Origin: Mycobacterium sp.
GTDB taxonomy: Bacteria > Actinomycetota > Actinomycetes > Mycobacteriales > Mycobacteriaceae
Reading direction: 5' to 3'
Length of the DNA: 64,000 nucleotides
NCBI GenBank assembly: GCA_025965895.1
Contig: JAOPWC010000034.1
Location: 1-64,000 of the forward strand
In this document: piece by piece, positions 44,251 to 55,265 of the stretch
How positions within the stretch are numbered: position 1 is the first letter of the stretch
Layout: each line of letters starts with the position of its first letter
The notes under the pieces: generated by a model
The model's input: only the letters and a program-made list of their open reading frames with translations
Database searches by the model: none
What the model was told of the DNA's origin: nothing
Program-made: the position numbers and the translations under genes

Positions 44251-45303
44251 ATGACCGCACCCAGCAAGGTGTCGGGTTCGCCGCGACCGCGTGTACGCGC
44301 AGGTGGCGCCCCAAAAAGCCGTAGATATTCAGTTAGCGACGGGGCACCCGTCGAGGTCATCGAGGACGGCCCGAGCATCGCAGGCCGGCTGGTGTGGCTG
44401 GGCGCGCGGCTAACCATCAGGCCGACGCTGGCAATCGGCAGCCATCTCGCATATTTACCCTGGCCGTTCGGCATCGTCGACTTCGCGTCGCGGGCCCTGA
44501 TGCCGATCCCAGGCACTGTCCGGGCAACGATCGGGCTCCCACACTGCACCGCACAGCTGGTCCGCGCCAAGGGCGTGCTGCCGGCGGACGGAAAGCGTCG
44601 CATCGTGCTGTACATGCACGGCGGCGCGTTTTTGACCTGCGGTGCCAACTCCCACAGCCGGATCACGACGTTGATCTCGAAATACGCGGACGCGCCGGTG
44701 CTGGTGCTGAACTATCGGTTGATCCCGAAGCATTCGGTCGGCGATGCCGTCGAGGACTGTCACGACGGCTGGCAGTGGTTGCGTGGCCAGGGCTACGAGC
44801 CGGACCAGATCGTGCTCGCCGGCGATTCCGCCGGCGGCTATCTTGCGCTGGCTCTCGCCGAACGCCTGCTGGCCGACGGTGAGGAGCCCGCCGCCCTGGT
44901 GTCGATGTCGCCGCTGATGCAGCTCGACATGGCTCCGAAGCAGGCGCACCCGAACATCCGGTCCGATGCGATGTTCCCGCCCAACGCATTTGAGGCACTT
45001 GTGAAGTTGATCGCGAAGGGCGCGGCGCGACGGGTCGTCGACGGAGAACCGGAAGAGGTCTTCGAGCCGCTCGACCATGTCGAGCCGGGCCTGCCACGCA
45101 CCCTGATCCACGTGTCCGGCTCGGAGGTCCTTCTTTACGACGCGCGGCTCGCGGCGCGGCGACTCGCCGCCGCAGGCGTGCCCGCCGAGGTCCGGATCTG
45201 GCCGGGCCAGATGCACGTCTTCCAGATGTGCGCGCCGGCCGTGCCGGAGGCCAGCAGGTCGCTACGCCAGATAGGGGAGTACATCCGCGAAGCGACCGGA
45301 TGA
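44251..45303 (+). CDS. lipU: Lipase/esterase LipU (HSL family)
   Basis: 350 residues. Oxyanion motif HGGAFLT, nucleophile GDSAGG, aspartate region near SGSEVLLYD and histidine in GQMHVFQM: the hormone-sensitive-lipase family. Hydrolyses short to medium acyl esters. The ATG at 44251 has GGGAG upstream; the product is longer at the N-terminus (about 50 residues) than Rv1076. Followed 22 bases later by cbs. Confidence 0.88.
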   Translation: MTAPSKVSGSPRPRVRAGGAPKSRRYSVSDGAPVEVIEDGPSIAGRLVWLGARLTIRPTLAIGSHLAYLPWPFGIVDFASRALMPIPGTVRATIGLPHCTAQLVRAKGVLPADGKRRIVLYMHGGAFLTCGANSHSRITTLISKYADAPVLVLNYRLIPKHSVGDAVEDCHDGWQWLRGQGYEPDQIVLAGDSAGGYLALALAERLLADGEEPAALVSMSPLMQLDMAPKQAHPNIRSDAMFPPNAFEALVKLIAKGAARRVVDGEPEEVFEPLDHVEPGLPRTLIHVSGSEVLLYDARLAARRLAAAGVPAEVRIWPGQMHVFQMCAPAVPEASRSLRQIGEYIREATG

Positions 45304-45325
45304 CCGGGCCTGAGACCATGGAGAT

Positions 45326-46720
45326 ATGCGGATTGCCCGGCATATCAGTGAGCTCATCGGCAACACCCCTCTGGTTCAGCTGAATTCGGTGGTGCCGCCC
45401 GGCGCGGGGACGGTCTTGGCCAAGATCGAGTACCTCAACCCGGGTGGCAGCGCCAAGGACCGCATCGCGGCCAAGATGATCGATGCTGCGGAGGCCAGCG
45501 GTGAACTGCGCCCCGGCGGCACGATCGTCGAACCGACATCGGGCAACACCGGCGTCGGATTGGCGCTGGTCGCCCAGCAGCGCGGCTACCGGTGCGTGTT
45601 CGTCTGCCCGGACAAGGTGAGCGAGGACAAGCGGAACGTCCTGCGCGCGTACGGCGCCGAAGTCGTCGTGTGCCCGACCGCCGTGCCGCCCGACCATCCC
45701 GACAGCTACTACAGCGTCTCCGACCGGCTGGTCTCCGAAATCGACGGCGCCTGGAAGCCCGACCAGTACTCCAACCCGAACAACGCGGCCAGCCACTACG
45801 AGACGACCGGGCCGGAAATCTGGGCTGACACCGAGGGCACAGTCACGCATTTCGTCGCCGGCGTCGGCACCGGCGGCACGATCACCGGCGCCGGACGCTA
45901 CCTCAAGGAGGTGTCCGGTGGTGCGGTCCGCATCGTCGGCGCCGACCCCGAAGGTTCGGTCTACTCCGGCGGCAGCGGGCGCCCGTATCTGGTCGAAGGA
46001 GTGGGCGAGGATTTCTGGCCGTCGACCTATGACCCAAGCGTGCCCGACGAGATCGTCGCGGTCTCCGATGCCGATTCCTTCGAGATGACCAGGCGACTGG
46101 CCCGCGAAGAGGCGCTGCTGGTCGGCGGGTCATGCGGGATGGCCGTGGTGGCGGCGCTGAAAGTTGCCGAACAAGCCGGGCCCGATTCCGTGGTGGTGGT
46201 GCTGCTGCCCGACGGGGGGCGCGGCTATCTGTCAAAGATTTTCAACGACGCGTGGATGTCGTCGTACGGCTTCCTGCGCAGCCGCATGGACGGGTCGGTG
46301 CCCGAACCGACAGTGGGCGACGTGCTTCGCCGAAAGTCGGGCGCGCTGCCGGATCTCGTGCATACGCACCCGTCGGAAACAATCCGCGATGCGATCGGCA
46401 TTCTGCGCGAGTACGGCGTGTCGCAGATGCCGGTGGTCGGCGCCGAGCCGCCGGTGATGGCGGGTGAGGTCGCGGGCAGTGTGTCGGAGCGCGACCTGGT
46501 GTCCGCGGTGTTCGAGGGCCGTGCAAAGCTCGCCGACGCCGTGGCCCAGCACATGAGCCCGCCGATGCCGATGATCGGGGCGGGCGAACTGCTCAGTGCC
46601 GCAGCGAAAGCGCTGCGAGAGTGCGACGCGGTCATGGTGGTCGAAGAAGGCAAGCCCGTCGGCGTGATCACCCGCCATGATTTGCTGGGGTTCCTTTCGG
46701 AAGGTCTGCCACGGCGTTGA
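45326..46720 (+). CDS. cbs: Cystathionine beta-synthase
   Basis: 464 residues, exactly the length of Rv1077. PLP domain: lysine in NPGGSAKDRIA (K44 region), EPTSGNTGVG substrate loop, and GTGGTITGAG phosphate-binding loop. Two CBS domains at about 340-460 (MPVVGAEPP..., VMVVEEGKPVGVITRHDLL). Condenses serine and homocysteine to cystathionine. With metB two genes on, this gives both directions of transsulfuration. Confidence 0.93.
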   Translation: MRIARHISELIGNTPLVQLNSVVPPGAGTVLAKIEYLNPGGSAKDRIAAKMIDAAEASGELRPGGTIVEPTSGNTGVGLALVAQQRGYRCVFVCPDKVSEDKRNVLRAYGAEVVVCPTAVPPDHPDSYYSVSDRLVSEIDGAWKPDQYSNPNNAASHYETTGPEIWADTEGTVTHFVAGVGTGGTITGAGRYLKEVSGGAVRIVGADPEGSVYSGGSGRPYLVEGVGEDFWPSTYDPSVPDEIVAVSDADSFEMTRRLAREEALLVGGSCGMAVVAALKVAEQAGPDSVVVVLLPDGGRGYLSKIFNDAWMSSYGFLRSRMDGSVPEPTVGDVLRRKSGALPDLVHTHPSETIRDAIGILREYGVSQMPVVGAEPPVMAGEVAGSVSERDLVSAVFEGRAKLADAVAQHMSPPMPMIGAGELLSAAAKALRECDAVMVVEEGKPVGVITRHDLLGFLSEGLPRR

Positions 46721-46952
46721 TCGCGCAGTTCGTGTGCGCACCGCGGTGGCCGATGGCAATGGGCGGTGTCGGCAATCCGCGAAAGAGGCTTGTAGCCCGG
46801 GGGTCTGGGGGAGAAGCATCGATCATCGACGGTCGTATGAACAGTTCTGCCGATAGCCCGGTCGCAGGCGGGTAGCCGAGGTAGGGTAATGCCCGCTCGA
46901 TGTCAGCCAGCTGTTGAGATGCCGTCGTGATTCTCTTCAAGCGGAAGGTGCC

Positions 46953-47706
46953 ATGACCGAACAACCGCCGATGCCGCCCGCCGGTGGCAGCGAGCCGCCT
47001 CGTCCATCCGGTAACTATCCGCCACCCCCGCCGGGCGGCTACCCCCCGCCACCCCCGCCGGGTGGCTATCACCCGCCACCCCACGGCGGCGGGTACCCAC
47101 CGCGCGCCGGCGGCTATCCGCCGCCACCCCCGGGTGCTGGTTATCCCCAAGGCTATCCGGCCATGGACCAGGGGGTCGGCAACCTGCCCAAGGAGGCCTA
47201 CACGCCGTGGATCCGTCGCGTCGGCGCCGCGATCATCGACTACATCCCGGTATTCGTCATCGCCGGTATCGCAGGCGGCATTGCGGCCGCCACCGGACAG
47301 AACTCTTGTGTCACCGACGCCAACGGTTACGGTGTCTCCTGCTCGTCGTCAACGTCGGGTGTCGGAGTCGCCGTCGAGTTCGTCGCGTGGCTGCTCGTGC
47401 TCGTTTACGCGATCTGGAATTACGGCTATCGCCAGGGGACAACCGGGTCGAGCATCGGCAAGTCGGTGCTGAAGTTCAAGGTGGTCAGCGAAAAGACCGG
47501 GCAGCCGATCGGTTTCGGGTTGTCGGTGGTGCGGCAGATCGCTCACATCGTGGACACCATCATCTGCTACATCGGCTACCTGTTCCCGTTGTGGGATCCA
47601 AAGCGTCAGACGCTCGCCGACAAGATCATGGGAACGGTCTGCCTGCCCACCGAAGGTGCACCCGGAGCACCCGGAGCGCCCGGAGCGCCCGGAGCGCCCG
47701 GAGCGC

Positions 47707-47723
<17 letters not shown>
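46953..47723 (+). CDS. pra: Proline-rich antigen homolog Pra (RDD family)
   Basis: 256 residues. The first 80 are Pro/Gly/Tyr-rich (GGYPPPPPPGGYHPPPHGGG), followed by an RDD domain with the RRVGAAIIDYIP start and two to three TM helices, and ending with an (Ala-Pro-Gly) repeat. Two cysteines lie in the outer loop. ATG 46953 follows GGAAGG. Related to Rv1078 and to the M. leprae 36-kDa antigen. Membrane protein of unknown role. Confidence 0.88.
47659..47703 (+). repeat. 9-bp tandem repeat encoding Ala-Pro-Gly in pra
   Basis: Five copies of GCnCCCGGA in a row, coding for five APG triplets at the C-terminus of Pra. Simple repeats like this vary in number by slippage. Confidence 0.9.
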
Positions 47724-48891
<1,168 letters not shown>

Positions 48892-48958
48892 GCTCCATGT
48901 CTACACCGCGGCCCCACGCCGGCGCGGCCGCGGTTCCGGCACCGTTAGGCTCACAGCA

Positions 48959-50137
48959 ATGAGCGAGCAACGCAGCGGTGTCGATGCCCGCCGCCGGCGC
49001 GGGCTGGCCACCAAGGCCATCCATGACGGTTACCGACCCGACCCGGCGACCGGCGCCGTCAACGCCCCGATCTACGCATCCTCGACGTTCGCCCAAGACG
49101 GAGTGGGCGGTCTGCGCTCCGGATTCGAGTACGCGCGCACGGGCAACCCGACCCGCAGCGCGCTCGAGGCGTCATTGGCCGCGGTGGAGGAGGCACGGTT
49201 CGGCCGCGCATTCAGCTCCGGGATGGCGGCCACCGACTGCGCACTGCGGGCGGTGCTGCGGCCGGGTGATCACGTGGTCATCCCGAACGATGCCTACGGC
49301 GGCACGTTCCGGCTGATCGACAAGGTGTTCTCGTCGTGGGGCGTGGCATACACCGCCGTCCCGCAGTCGGACCTCGACGCGGTGCGTGGCGCAATCACCG
49401 AGGCGACGAAGCTGATCTGGGTGGAGACGCCGACCAACCCGCTCCTATCGATCGCCGACATTGCCGCGATCGCTGAGCTGGCCAAGCAGCGGGCGATAAA
49501 GGTGCTGGTGGACAACACCTTCGCGTCGCCGGCCCTGCAGCAACCGCTGCCGCTTGGCGGCGACATCGTGCTGCACTCGACGACGAAGTACATCGGCGGG
49601 CACTCCGACGTGGTCGGCGGCGCGCTGCTGACCAGTGACGAGGAGCTCGACAGCGCCTTCGGGTTCGTGCAGAACGGCGCGGGCGCGGTGCCGGGCCCGT
49701 TCGACGCCTACCTGACCATGCGTGGGCTCAAGACTCTCGTGCTGCGCATGCAGCGGCATAGCGAAAACGCCACCAGGGTAGCCGAATTCCTCGCCGGACA
49801 CCCTGCTGTGGCCACGGTGCTCTATCCCGGGCTGCCCGATCATCCGGGCCACGACGTGGCCGCCCGGCAAATGAGCGATTTCGGCGGCATGGTCTCGGTG
49901 CGAATGCGGGGCGGCCTGCAGGCGGCGCTCGATTTGTGCTCCCGCACTGAGGTTTTCATCCTTGCCGAGTCGCTGGGCGGTGTCGAGTCGCTGGTCGAGC
50001 ATCCGGGTACGATGACCCACGCGTCGACGGCAGGGTCGCTGCTGGAAGTGCCGGACGACCTGGTGCGGCTGTCCGTCGGCATCGAGGACGTGGCCGACCT
50101 CATCGGGGACCTGGAACAGGCGCTGGGCCGCCAGTAA
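48959..50137 (+). CDS. metB: Cystathionine gamma-synthase MetB
   Basis: 392 residues. Cys/Met-metabolism PLP family: YARTGNPTR, SSGMAATDCA, PNDAYGGTFRL, DNTFASPALQQPL and the PLP lysine in HSTTKYIGGHSD. Forms cystathionine from O-acylhomoserine and cysteine. ATG 48959 is chosen; the frame continues upstream inside the divergent gene. Matches Rv1079. Works opposite to Cbs in the same neighbourhood. Confidence 0.92.
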   Translation: MSEQRSGVDARRRRGLATKAIHDGYRPDPATGAVNAPIYASSTFAQDGVGGLRSGFEYARTGNPTRSALEASLAAVEEARFGRAFSSGMAATDCALRAVLRPGDHVVIPNDAYGGTFRLIDKVFSSWGVAYTAVPQSDLDAVRGAITEATKLIWVETPTNPLLSIADIAAIAELAKQRAIKVLVDNTFASPALQQPLPLGGDIVLHSTTKYIGGHSDVVGGALLTSDEELDSAFGFVQNGAGAVPGPFDAYLTMRGLKTLVLRMQRHSENATRVAEFLAGHPAVATVLYPGLPDHPGHDVAARQMSDFGGMVSVRMRGGLQAALDLCSRTEVFILAESLGGVESLVEHPGTMTHASTAGSLLEVPDDLVRLSVGIEDVADLIGDLEQALGRQ

Positions 50138-50144
50138 CCGAAAG

Positions 50145-50807
50145 TCAGGTCAGCGCCGGGCGCACCGCCGACGTCGTCACTGCCAGGTTGACCTCGGGCA
50201 GCCGGGCTGGCGACTCGTCAACCCAAGCGCCACCGGCGATCTCACCGGCGCGGGCGTGCACCCAGCGCCAGCCGCGATCATTGAGGCTCAGCAGCGCGCC
50301 GAGCCCGTCGACCGCGTGCAGCAGCGAGATGGTGGCCGCGGTGGAGGGGGTCGGGCAGCGAAGGTCGAACAACGCCGACAGCAGACCGGCGCGGGCCTTA
50401 TTCACACGGGTGCGGTCGTTCAACGGCCACACCCATGGCTGGTTGAACCGATTGCTGCGGAGTCGCACCGGCCGGATCTGGCCTGCATTCTCCAGTTGAT
50501 GCAGCAGCGCCGGCTCGATGCCGGGGCGCAGTTTGGCAATCGCTGCCTCCGGTGTGACCGGGCGCCGCCGCAGCAGCCACAGCGCGGGATCGAGCACCGG
50601 GTCGGCCAGATCGGGACCTGCGAGCACCAGCAGTCGTCCGGCCGGCGCGGACTCGCCGTCCACCGAGGGGCGGATCCGGCACAGCAGTGCCAGATCGAGC
50701 AGCACAGCCGCGCTGAGTACCCGCTCGCGGCGCACACGGTCGAGGGCCGGTTTTCCCGTTGCATTGTCGAGCAGCAGCAGAAACAGGTCCTCGGCGATCT
50801 GCGCCAT
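50145..50807 (-). CDS. GPP34 (GOLPH3-like) family protein
   Basis: 220 residues with the actinobacterial GPP34 pattern: an N-terminal AEDLFLLLLDNATGK, a helical middle with DLALLCRIRPSVDG, and TRVNKARAGLLSALF near the end. Related to eukaryotic GOLPH3, which binds phosphoinositide. In bacteria the function is unknown. Not in the M. tuberculosis order at this place; it lies eight bases after metB, convergent. Confidence 0.75.
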   Translation of the reverse strand: MAQIAEDLFLLLLDNATGKPALDRVRRERVLSAAVLLDLALLCRIRPSVDGESAPAGRLLVLAGPDLADPVLDPALWLLRRRPVTPEAAIAKLRPGIEPALLHQLENAGQIRPVRLRSNRFNQPWVWPLNDRTRVNKARAGLLSALFDLRCPTPSTAATISLLHAVDGLGALLSLNDRGWRWVHARAGEIAGGAWVDESPARLPEVNLAVTTSAVRPALT

Positions 50808-50842
50808 GCCGGGACTGTAATCCGACGACGCCGATCGGCGCG

Positions 50843-51337
50843 CTACGAGTGGTAGGGCTCCGCGCTGACCAGCGTCACCTTGACGGTGTTGCCGTTGGGC
50901 ACCATGTACGTGCGGGTCTCGCCGACCTTCGCGTCGATCAGTGCGCCGCCCAGCGGGGAGTTCGGCGAGTACACCTCGAGCTTGCCGTCGCTGACGCCCT
51001 CCCCGCGGGTGCCGATCAGGAACTTCTCGGTGTCTGACTCGTCGCCGTTGTAGTAGACCTTGACCACCGAGCCGGGCAACGCCACGCCGGACTGCTTCGG
51101 TGCCTCGCCGACCTTGGCGTTGTTCAGCAGCTCCTGCAGCTGGCGGATCCGGGCCTCCTGCTGGCCCTGTTCCTCACGGGCGGCGTGATAGCCGCCGTTC
51201 TCGCGCAAGTCGCCTTCTTCGCGCCGGTCGTTGATCTCGGCGGCGATCACCGGGCGGTTGGCGATCAGGTGGTCGAGTTCGGCCTTGAGACGGTCGTATG
51301 CCTCCTGGGTAAGCCAGGTCACCTGGGTGTCCGTCAT
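50843..51337 (-). CDS. greA: Transcript cleavage factor GreA
   Basis: 164 residues, the exact length of Rv1080c. N-terminal coiled coil with the acidic tip [14 protein letters not shown], whose Asp/Glu coordinate the RNA polymerase magnesium, and a C-terminal FKBP-like domain ending near [13 protein letters not shown]. Rescues backtracked RNA polymerase. The start ATG 51337 has GAGGAGCAC upstream. Confidence 0.95.
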   Translation of the reverse strand: MTDTQVTWLTQEAYDRLKAELDHLIANRPVIAAEINDRREEGDLRENGGYHAAREEQGQQEARIRQLQELLNNAKVGEAPKQSGVALPGSVVKVYYNGDESDTEKFLIGTRGEGVSDGKLEVYSPNSPLGGALIDAKVGETRTYMVPNGNTVKVTLVSAEPYHS

Positions 51338-51469
51338 CTCGTCGTGCTCCTCTAGTCGGTCTCTCGCGATCGCTCGCGAGGGCAGTCTTTCCCACGCTGC
51401 CGGGAGCGGGCGGTCGCACCGCGTGTATTGCCGTTTCGCGGCCGATTGAATCAAGCGCTAAAGCAGCAA

Positions 51470-51495
51470 TACACGGTCCCAGCAGGAACCGTGTA
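51470..51495. promoter_or_regulatory. Inverted repeat upstream of greA
   Basis: TACACGGT (51470-51477) and ACCGTGTA (51488-51495) form an 8-bp perfect stem with a 10-base loop. It stands between the 3' end of the Rv1081c-type gene and greA, about 130 bases before the greA start. It could end the upstream transcript or be an operator of greA. Confidence 0.4.
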
Positions 51496-51582
51496 CCGAT
51501 CCACACTACCACCGAGCAGTCAGCCGGTTTTCACGCTTTGGCAGCCCGATGTTTGCCTGCCTGGCCGGGATCATCGGCGCGG

Positions 51583-52005
51583 TTACGACCGGATCAGGTA
51601 TTTCGGCACGTCAAGGCCGCACCCGTACACGTCACCCATCACCGGCGGCCGGCTGGTTTTCACGATGGTGGTGACCTGCACGGACTTCTGCGTCGACGGC
51701 GGTATCAGTACTTCGCGCCGTCCCGTCTCCGAGCCGTCCCGCGACCTGGCGCGCACGATGCACACCGCGGGCCGCGACGGGTCTTTGCGGTTGACGGTGA
51801 TCGTCACCGACACGGTCTCGTCGTCGAGCAGGCGGTATCCACTCAGGGTCCCCGAGACGTCGCTGCTGCCGAGCCGCTGATAGCCGACGACCGCGACCGC
51901 AACGCCGATGGCGAGGATCAGTAGCGTCAAGCCGATGACCAGCCGCCGCCTGCCGCGGCGCGACCACCGCGGCCGCCCGTAGCGGGTGGCGGGACGCTGG
52001 GTCAT
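51583..52005 (-). CDS. Single-helix membrane protein (Rv1081c-type, DUF4307)
   Basis: 140 residues. A basic N-terminus ([15 protein letters not shown]), one TM helix (about 22-44) and an extracytoplasmic domain with two cysteines ([10 protein letters not shown] and VYGCGLD). Fits the DUF4307 family and Rv1081c in size and place. Divergent from mca with a short shared promoter of about 105 bases. Confidence 0.82.
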   Translation of the reverse strand: MTQRPATRYGRPRWSRRGRRRLVIGLTLLILAIGVAVAVVGYQRLGSSDVSGTLSGYRLLDDETVSVTITVNRKDPSRPAVCIVRARSRDGSETGRREVLIPPSTQKSVQVTTIVKTSRPPVMGDVYGCGLDVPKYLIRS

Positions 52006-52111
52006 TGTCGTTTCGGGTGCCCGTCGGTCGGATAGAAGTACTAGGACTGGAACTATAGGGCGCAGGGAACGACGACCGGCCGACGAGCACAAGGGACCAG
52101 GTAGAGCACAA

Positions 52112-52984
52112 GTGAGCGAACTTCGGTTGATGGCGGTGCACGCCCACCCGGACGACGAATCCAGCAAGGGGGCCGCCACGATGGCCCGCTACGCCGCCGA
52201 GGGTCAGCGCGTGCTCGTCGTCACGCTGACCGGCGGCGAGCGCGGCAGCATCCTGAACCCCGCGATGGACCTGCCTGAGGTGCAGGAGCGGATGGCCGAG
52301 ATCCGCCGCGACGAGATGGCCAAGGCCGCCGAGATCCTCGGCGTCGAACACCGCTGGCTCGGCTTCGTCGACTCGGGCCTGCCCGAGGGCGACCCGCCGC
52401 CGCCCCTGCCCGAGGGCTCCTTCGCGCTGGTGCCGCTGGAGGAGCCGACCGAAGCCCTGGTCCGGGTCATCCGTGAATTCCGGCCTCACGTCATGACCAC
52501 CTACGACGAGAACGGCGGCTATCCACATCCGGATCACCTTCGCTGCCACCAGGTTTCGGTCGCCGCGTTCGAGGCCGCGGGCGACCCGGACAGCTGGCCG
52601 GACGCCGGCCGGCCGTGGGAGGTGCAGAAGCTGTACTACAACCACGGCTTCCTCCGGCAACGGATGCAGCTTCTGCAGGACGAGTTCGCCAAGCACTGTC
52701 AGCAGGGGCCGTTCGAGAAGTGGCTGAAGCACTGGGACCCAGCCCACGACGTCTTCGCCGAGCGCGTCACCACACGCGTCCAGTGCGCGGAGTACTTCAG
52801 TCAGCGCGACGACGCGCTACGGGCGCACGCGACCCAGATCGATCCCAACGGTGATTTCTTCGCCGCGCCGATCGAGTGGCAGCAGCGACTGTGGCCCACC
52901 GAGGAATACGAACTCGGACGCTCGAGGGTGCCCGTGAGCCTGCCCGAGACCGACCTGTTCGCCGGGGTTGAGGTCGACCCGTGA
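52112..52984 (+). CDS. mca: Mycothiol S-conjugate amidase Mca
   Basis: 290 residues (Rv1082 has 288). LmbE-type zinc hydrolase: HPDDE near the N-terminus (metal ligands His, Asp) and HPDH further on. Cleaves mycothiol S-conjugates of drugs and toxins to a mercapturic acid and GlcN-inositol. GTG start at 52112; upstream sequence is the divergent gene region. The GTGA overlap with the next gene shows coupling. Confidence 0.94.
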   Translation: MSELRLMAVHAHPDDESSKGAATMARYAAEGQRVLVVTLTGGERGSILNPAMDLPEVQERMAEIRRDEMAKAAEILGVEHRWLGFVDSGLPEGDPPPPLPEGSFALVPLEEPTEALVRVIREFRPHVMTTYDENGGYPHPDHLRCHQVSVAAFEAAGDPDSWPDAGRPWEVQKLYYNHGFLRQRMQLLQDEFAKHCQQGPFEKWLKHWDPAHDVFAERVTTRVQCAEYFSQRDDALRAHATQIDPNGDFFAAPIEWQQRLWPTEEYELGRSRVPVSLPETDLFAGVEVDP

Positions 52985-53274
52985 CAACCGCGATCACCGT
53001 CTGGCTGGCCGACGGGCCGCCCCGCAACACCGGCCCGGATTTCGGTAAGGCCAGTCCGTTCGGCCTGCTGATCGTCGTGCTGCTGCTGATCTGCACGGGC
53101 TTTCTGGTCTGGTCGATGAACCGGCACTTGAAGAAGTTGCCGGAGCGGTTCGACCGCAACAACGCCGAGCCCGACCAGGGCGGCGACGAAAAAAGCGTCG
53201 GCACGGATGACACCACCCGCTCGGAGACCACAAGAAACGACAACGAAAGTCCGTCGCATGAGCCCGGCGGCTAA
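52981..53274 (+). CDS. Small membrane protein (Rv1083-type)
   Basis: 97 residues with one TM helix (about 27-46, [17 protein letters not shown]) and a polar, acidic tail. GTG start overlaps the mca stop (GTGA), and the 3' end overlaps the DUF255 gene by 17 bases, so it is translated within one operon. Function unknown. Confidence 0.78.
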   Translation: MTTAITVWLADGPPRNTGPDFGKASPFGLLIVVLLLICTGFLVWSMNRHLKKLPERFDRNNAEPDQGGDEKSVGTDDTTRSETTRNDNESPSHEPGG

Positions 53275-55255
53275 CACCCTGGGCTCGGCCACCAGCCCTT
53301 ATCTGCGCCAGCACGCCGACAACCCGGTGCACTGGCATCAGTGGACGCCGGGGGCATTGGCCGAGGCCGCCTCACGCGACGTCCCGATCCTTCTGTCGGT
53401 CGGCTACGCGGCATGCCACTGGTGCCATGTGATGGCGCACGAGTCGTTCGAGGACGCCGAGGTCGCTGCGGTGATGAACGCGGATTTCGTCTGTGTGAAG
53501 GTCGACCGTGAGGAGCGTCCCGACCTCGACGCGGTCTACATGAACGCCACTGTCGCGCTGACCGGGCAGGGCGGCTGGCCGATGACCTGCTTCCTCACCC
53601 CCGATGGCCGACCGTTCTTCTGCGGCACCTACTACCCCAAGCGGACGTTTCTGGAACTGCTGGCCGCGGTGAGCAACACTTGGCGCATCCGGCGCAACGA
53701 GGTCGAGCAGGCCGGCGACCAGATCGCCTCGGAGCTGCGCAGGCTGTCGTCGGGTCTGCCCGGCGGGGGACCTCCGGTGGCCCCGGTGCTGTGCGACGAG
53801 GCGGTGGTTGCGGTGCTGGCCGACGAGGATGAAGACCGCGGCGGATTCGGGGGCGCGCCGAAGTTCCCGCCGTCGACGCTGCTGGAGGGGCTGCTGCGCA
53901 GCCACGAGCGCACCGGGCAGGTCGCCCCACTGGCGGCGGTGCAGCGCACCGGCAACGCAATGGCCCGCGGCGGAATCTACGACCAGCTGGCCGGCGGCTT
54001 CGCCCGTTACAGCGTCGACGCGTCGTGGGTAGTGCCGCACTTCGAGAAGATGCTCTACGACAACGCGCTTCTGCTCCGGACCTACGCGCACTGGGCGCGA
54101 CGGACCGGGGACCCGCTGGCGAGGCGGGTCGCCGAAGAGACGGCCGGCTTCATGCTTCACGAACTGCGCACCGACGAGGGCATGTTCGCGTCATCGCTGG
54201 ACGCCGACGCGGACGGCCATGAAGGCTCGACCTACGTCTGGACTCCGAGCCAGCTGCGCGAGGTGCTCGGAGACGACGACGGAGGGTGGGCCGCACAGCT
54301 TTTCGCGGTCACCGAGGAAGGAACGTTCGAGCATGGCAGCTCGGTTCTGCAGCTGCCGCACGACCCCGACGATATTGAGCGCTTCGAGAAGGTCCGCACC
54401 ACGCTGCTTGCCGCGCGGATGACCCGGGCGCAGCCGGGCCGTGACGACAAGGTGGTCACGGCGTGGAACGGGCTGGCCATCACCGCGCTGATCGAGGCCG
54501 GAGTGGCGCTGCGGCGTCCCGACCTCATCGACGCCGCGCGGCGATCCGCGTCCAGCCTGTTGTCGCGGCACCGGGTCGACGGGCGGCTGCGCCGCGCCAG
54601 TCTCGGCAGCGCGGTGGGCGACAGCCCGGGAATTCTCGAGGATTACGGCGCGCTGGCCACCGGGCTCCTCATGCTGCACCAGGTCGGCGGCGACGCGTCG
54701 TGGCTGACCGCGGCGACCGGTCTGCTGGACACCGCGCTGGCACAGTTCGCCGATCCGCAGCAGCCGGGACGCTGGTTCGACACCGCCGCCGACGCCGAGC
54801 AGCTGATGCTGCGGCCAGCCGACCCGGCTGACGGCGCGACACCGTCAGGCGCCGCCCTGATCGCCGAGGCGCTGCTTGCCGCGGCGCACATGGTCCCGGA
54901 CGCGGACCGCTACCGGCAGTCGGCCGACGAAGCGCTGGCCGCGCACTCGCCGCTGCTTGCGCGGGCAGCACGGTCGGCGTCGCACTGGCTGACGGTCGCC
55001 GAATCCGCGGTGCGGGGTCCGATCCAGATCGCCGTGGCCTGCGACCCGGATCACTCGGAGCTGCTGCGCGAGGCCCGCAGTCTGGCACCCGGGGGAGCGA
55101 TCGTGGTGGGCGGCGCGGTCGACTCGTCGGAACTGCTGCTCGGGCGTGACCGGGTCGACGGGGCCGACGCAGCATATTTGTGCCGTGGCCGGGTGTGCGA
55201 TCTGCCGGTCACGACGCCCGGGGAACTGGAGGCGGCACTCGCGGCGCCCGGGTAG
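53258..55255 (+). CDS. Thioredoxin-fold/DUF255 protein (Rv1084-type)
   Basis: 665 residues. The N-terminal 165 residues are a thioredoxin-like domain with CHWCHVMAHESF and the region VKVDREERPDLD, as in YyaL/spermatogenesis-associated protein 20. The remainder is an (alpha/alpha)6-barrel with GGFARYSVDASWVVPHFEKM and DKVVTAWNGL. A redox or sugar-epimerase-like role is suspected in the family, not proven. Third gene of the mca operon; ATG 53258 has a weak ribosome site inside the previous gene. Confidence 0.85.
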   Translation: MSPAANTLGSATSPYLRQHADNPVHWHQWTPGALAEAASRDVPILLSVGYAACHWCHVMAHESFEDAEVAAVMNADFVCVKVDREERPDLDAVYMNATVALTGQGGWPMTCFLTPDGRPFFCGTYYPKRTFLELLAAVSNTWRIRRNEVEQAGDQIASELRRLSSGLPGGGPPVAPVLCDEAVVAVLADEDEDRGGFGGAPKFPPSTLLEGLLRSHERTGQVAPLAAVQRTGNAMARGGIYDQLAGGFARYSVDASWVVPHFEKMLYDNALLLRTYAHWARRTGDPLARRVAEETAGFMLHELRTDEGMFASSLDADADGHEGSTYVWTPSQLREVLGDDDGGWAAQLFAVTEEGTFEHGSSVLQLPHDPDDIERFEKVRTTLLAARMTRAQPGRDDKVVTAWNGLAITALIEAGVALRRPDLIDAARRSASSLLSRHRVDGRLRRASLGSAVGDSPGILEDYGALATGLLMLHQVGGDASWLTAATGLLDTALAQFADPQQPGRWFDTAADAEQLMLRPADPADGATPSGAALIAEALLAAAHMVPDADRYRQSADEALAAHSPLLARAARSASHWLTVAESAVRGPIQIAVACDPDHSELLREARSLAPGGAIVVGGAVDSSELLLGRDRVDGADAAYLCRGRVCDLPVTTPGELEAALAAPG

Positions 55256-55265
55256 GGTTCGCGCC

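Noticed and set aside
44663..45850. 395-residue minus-strand frame
   Set aside because: Antisense to lipU and cbs; Arg/Ser/Pro-rich second half.
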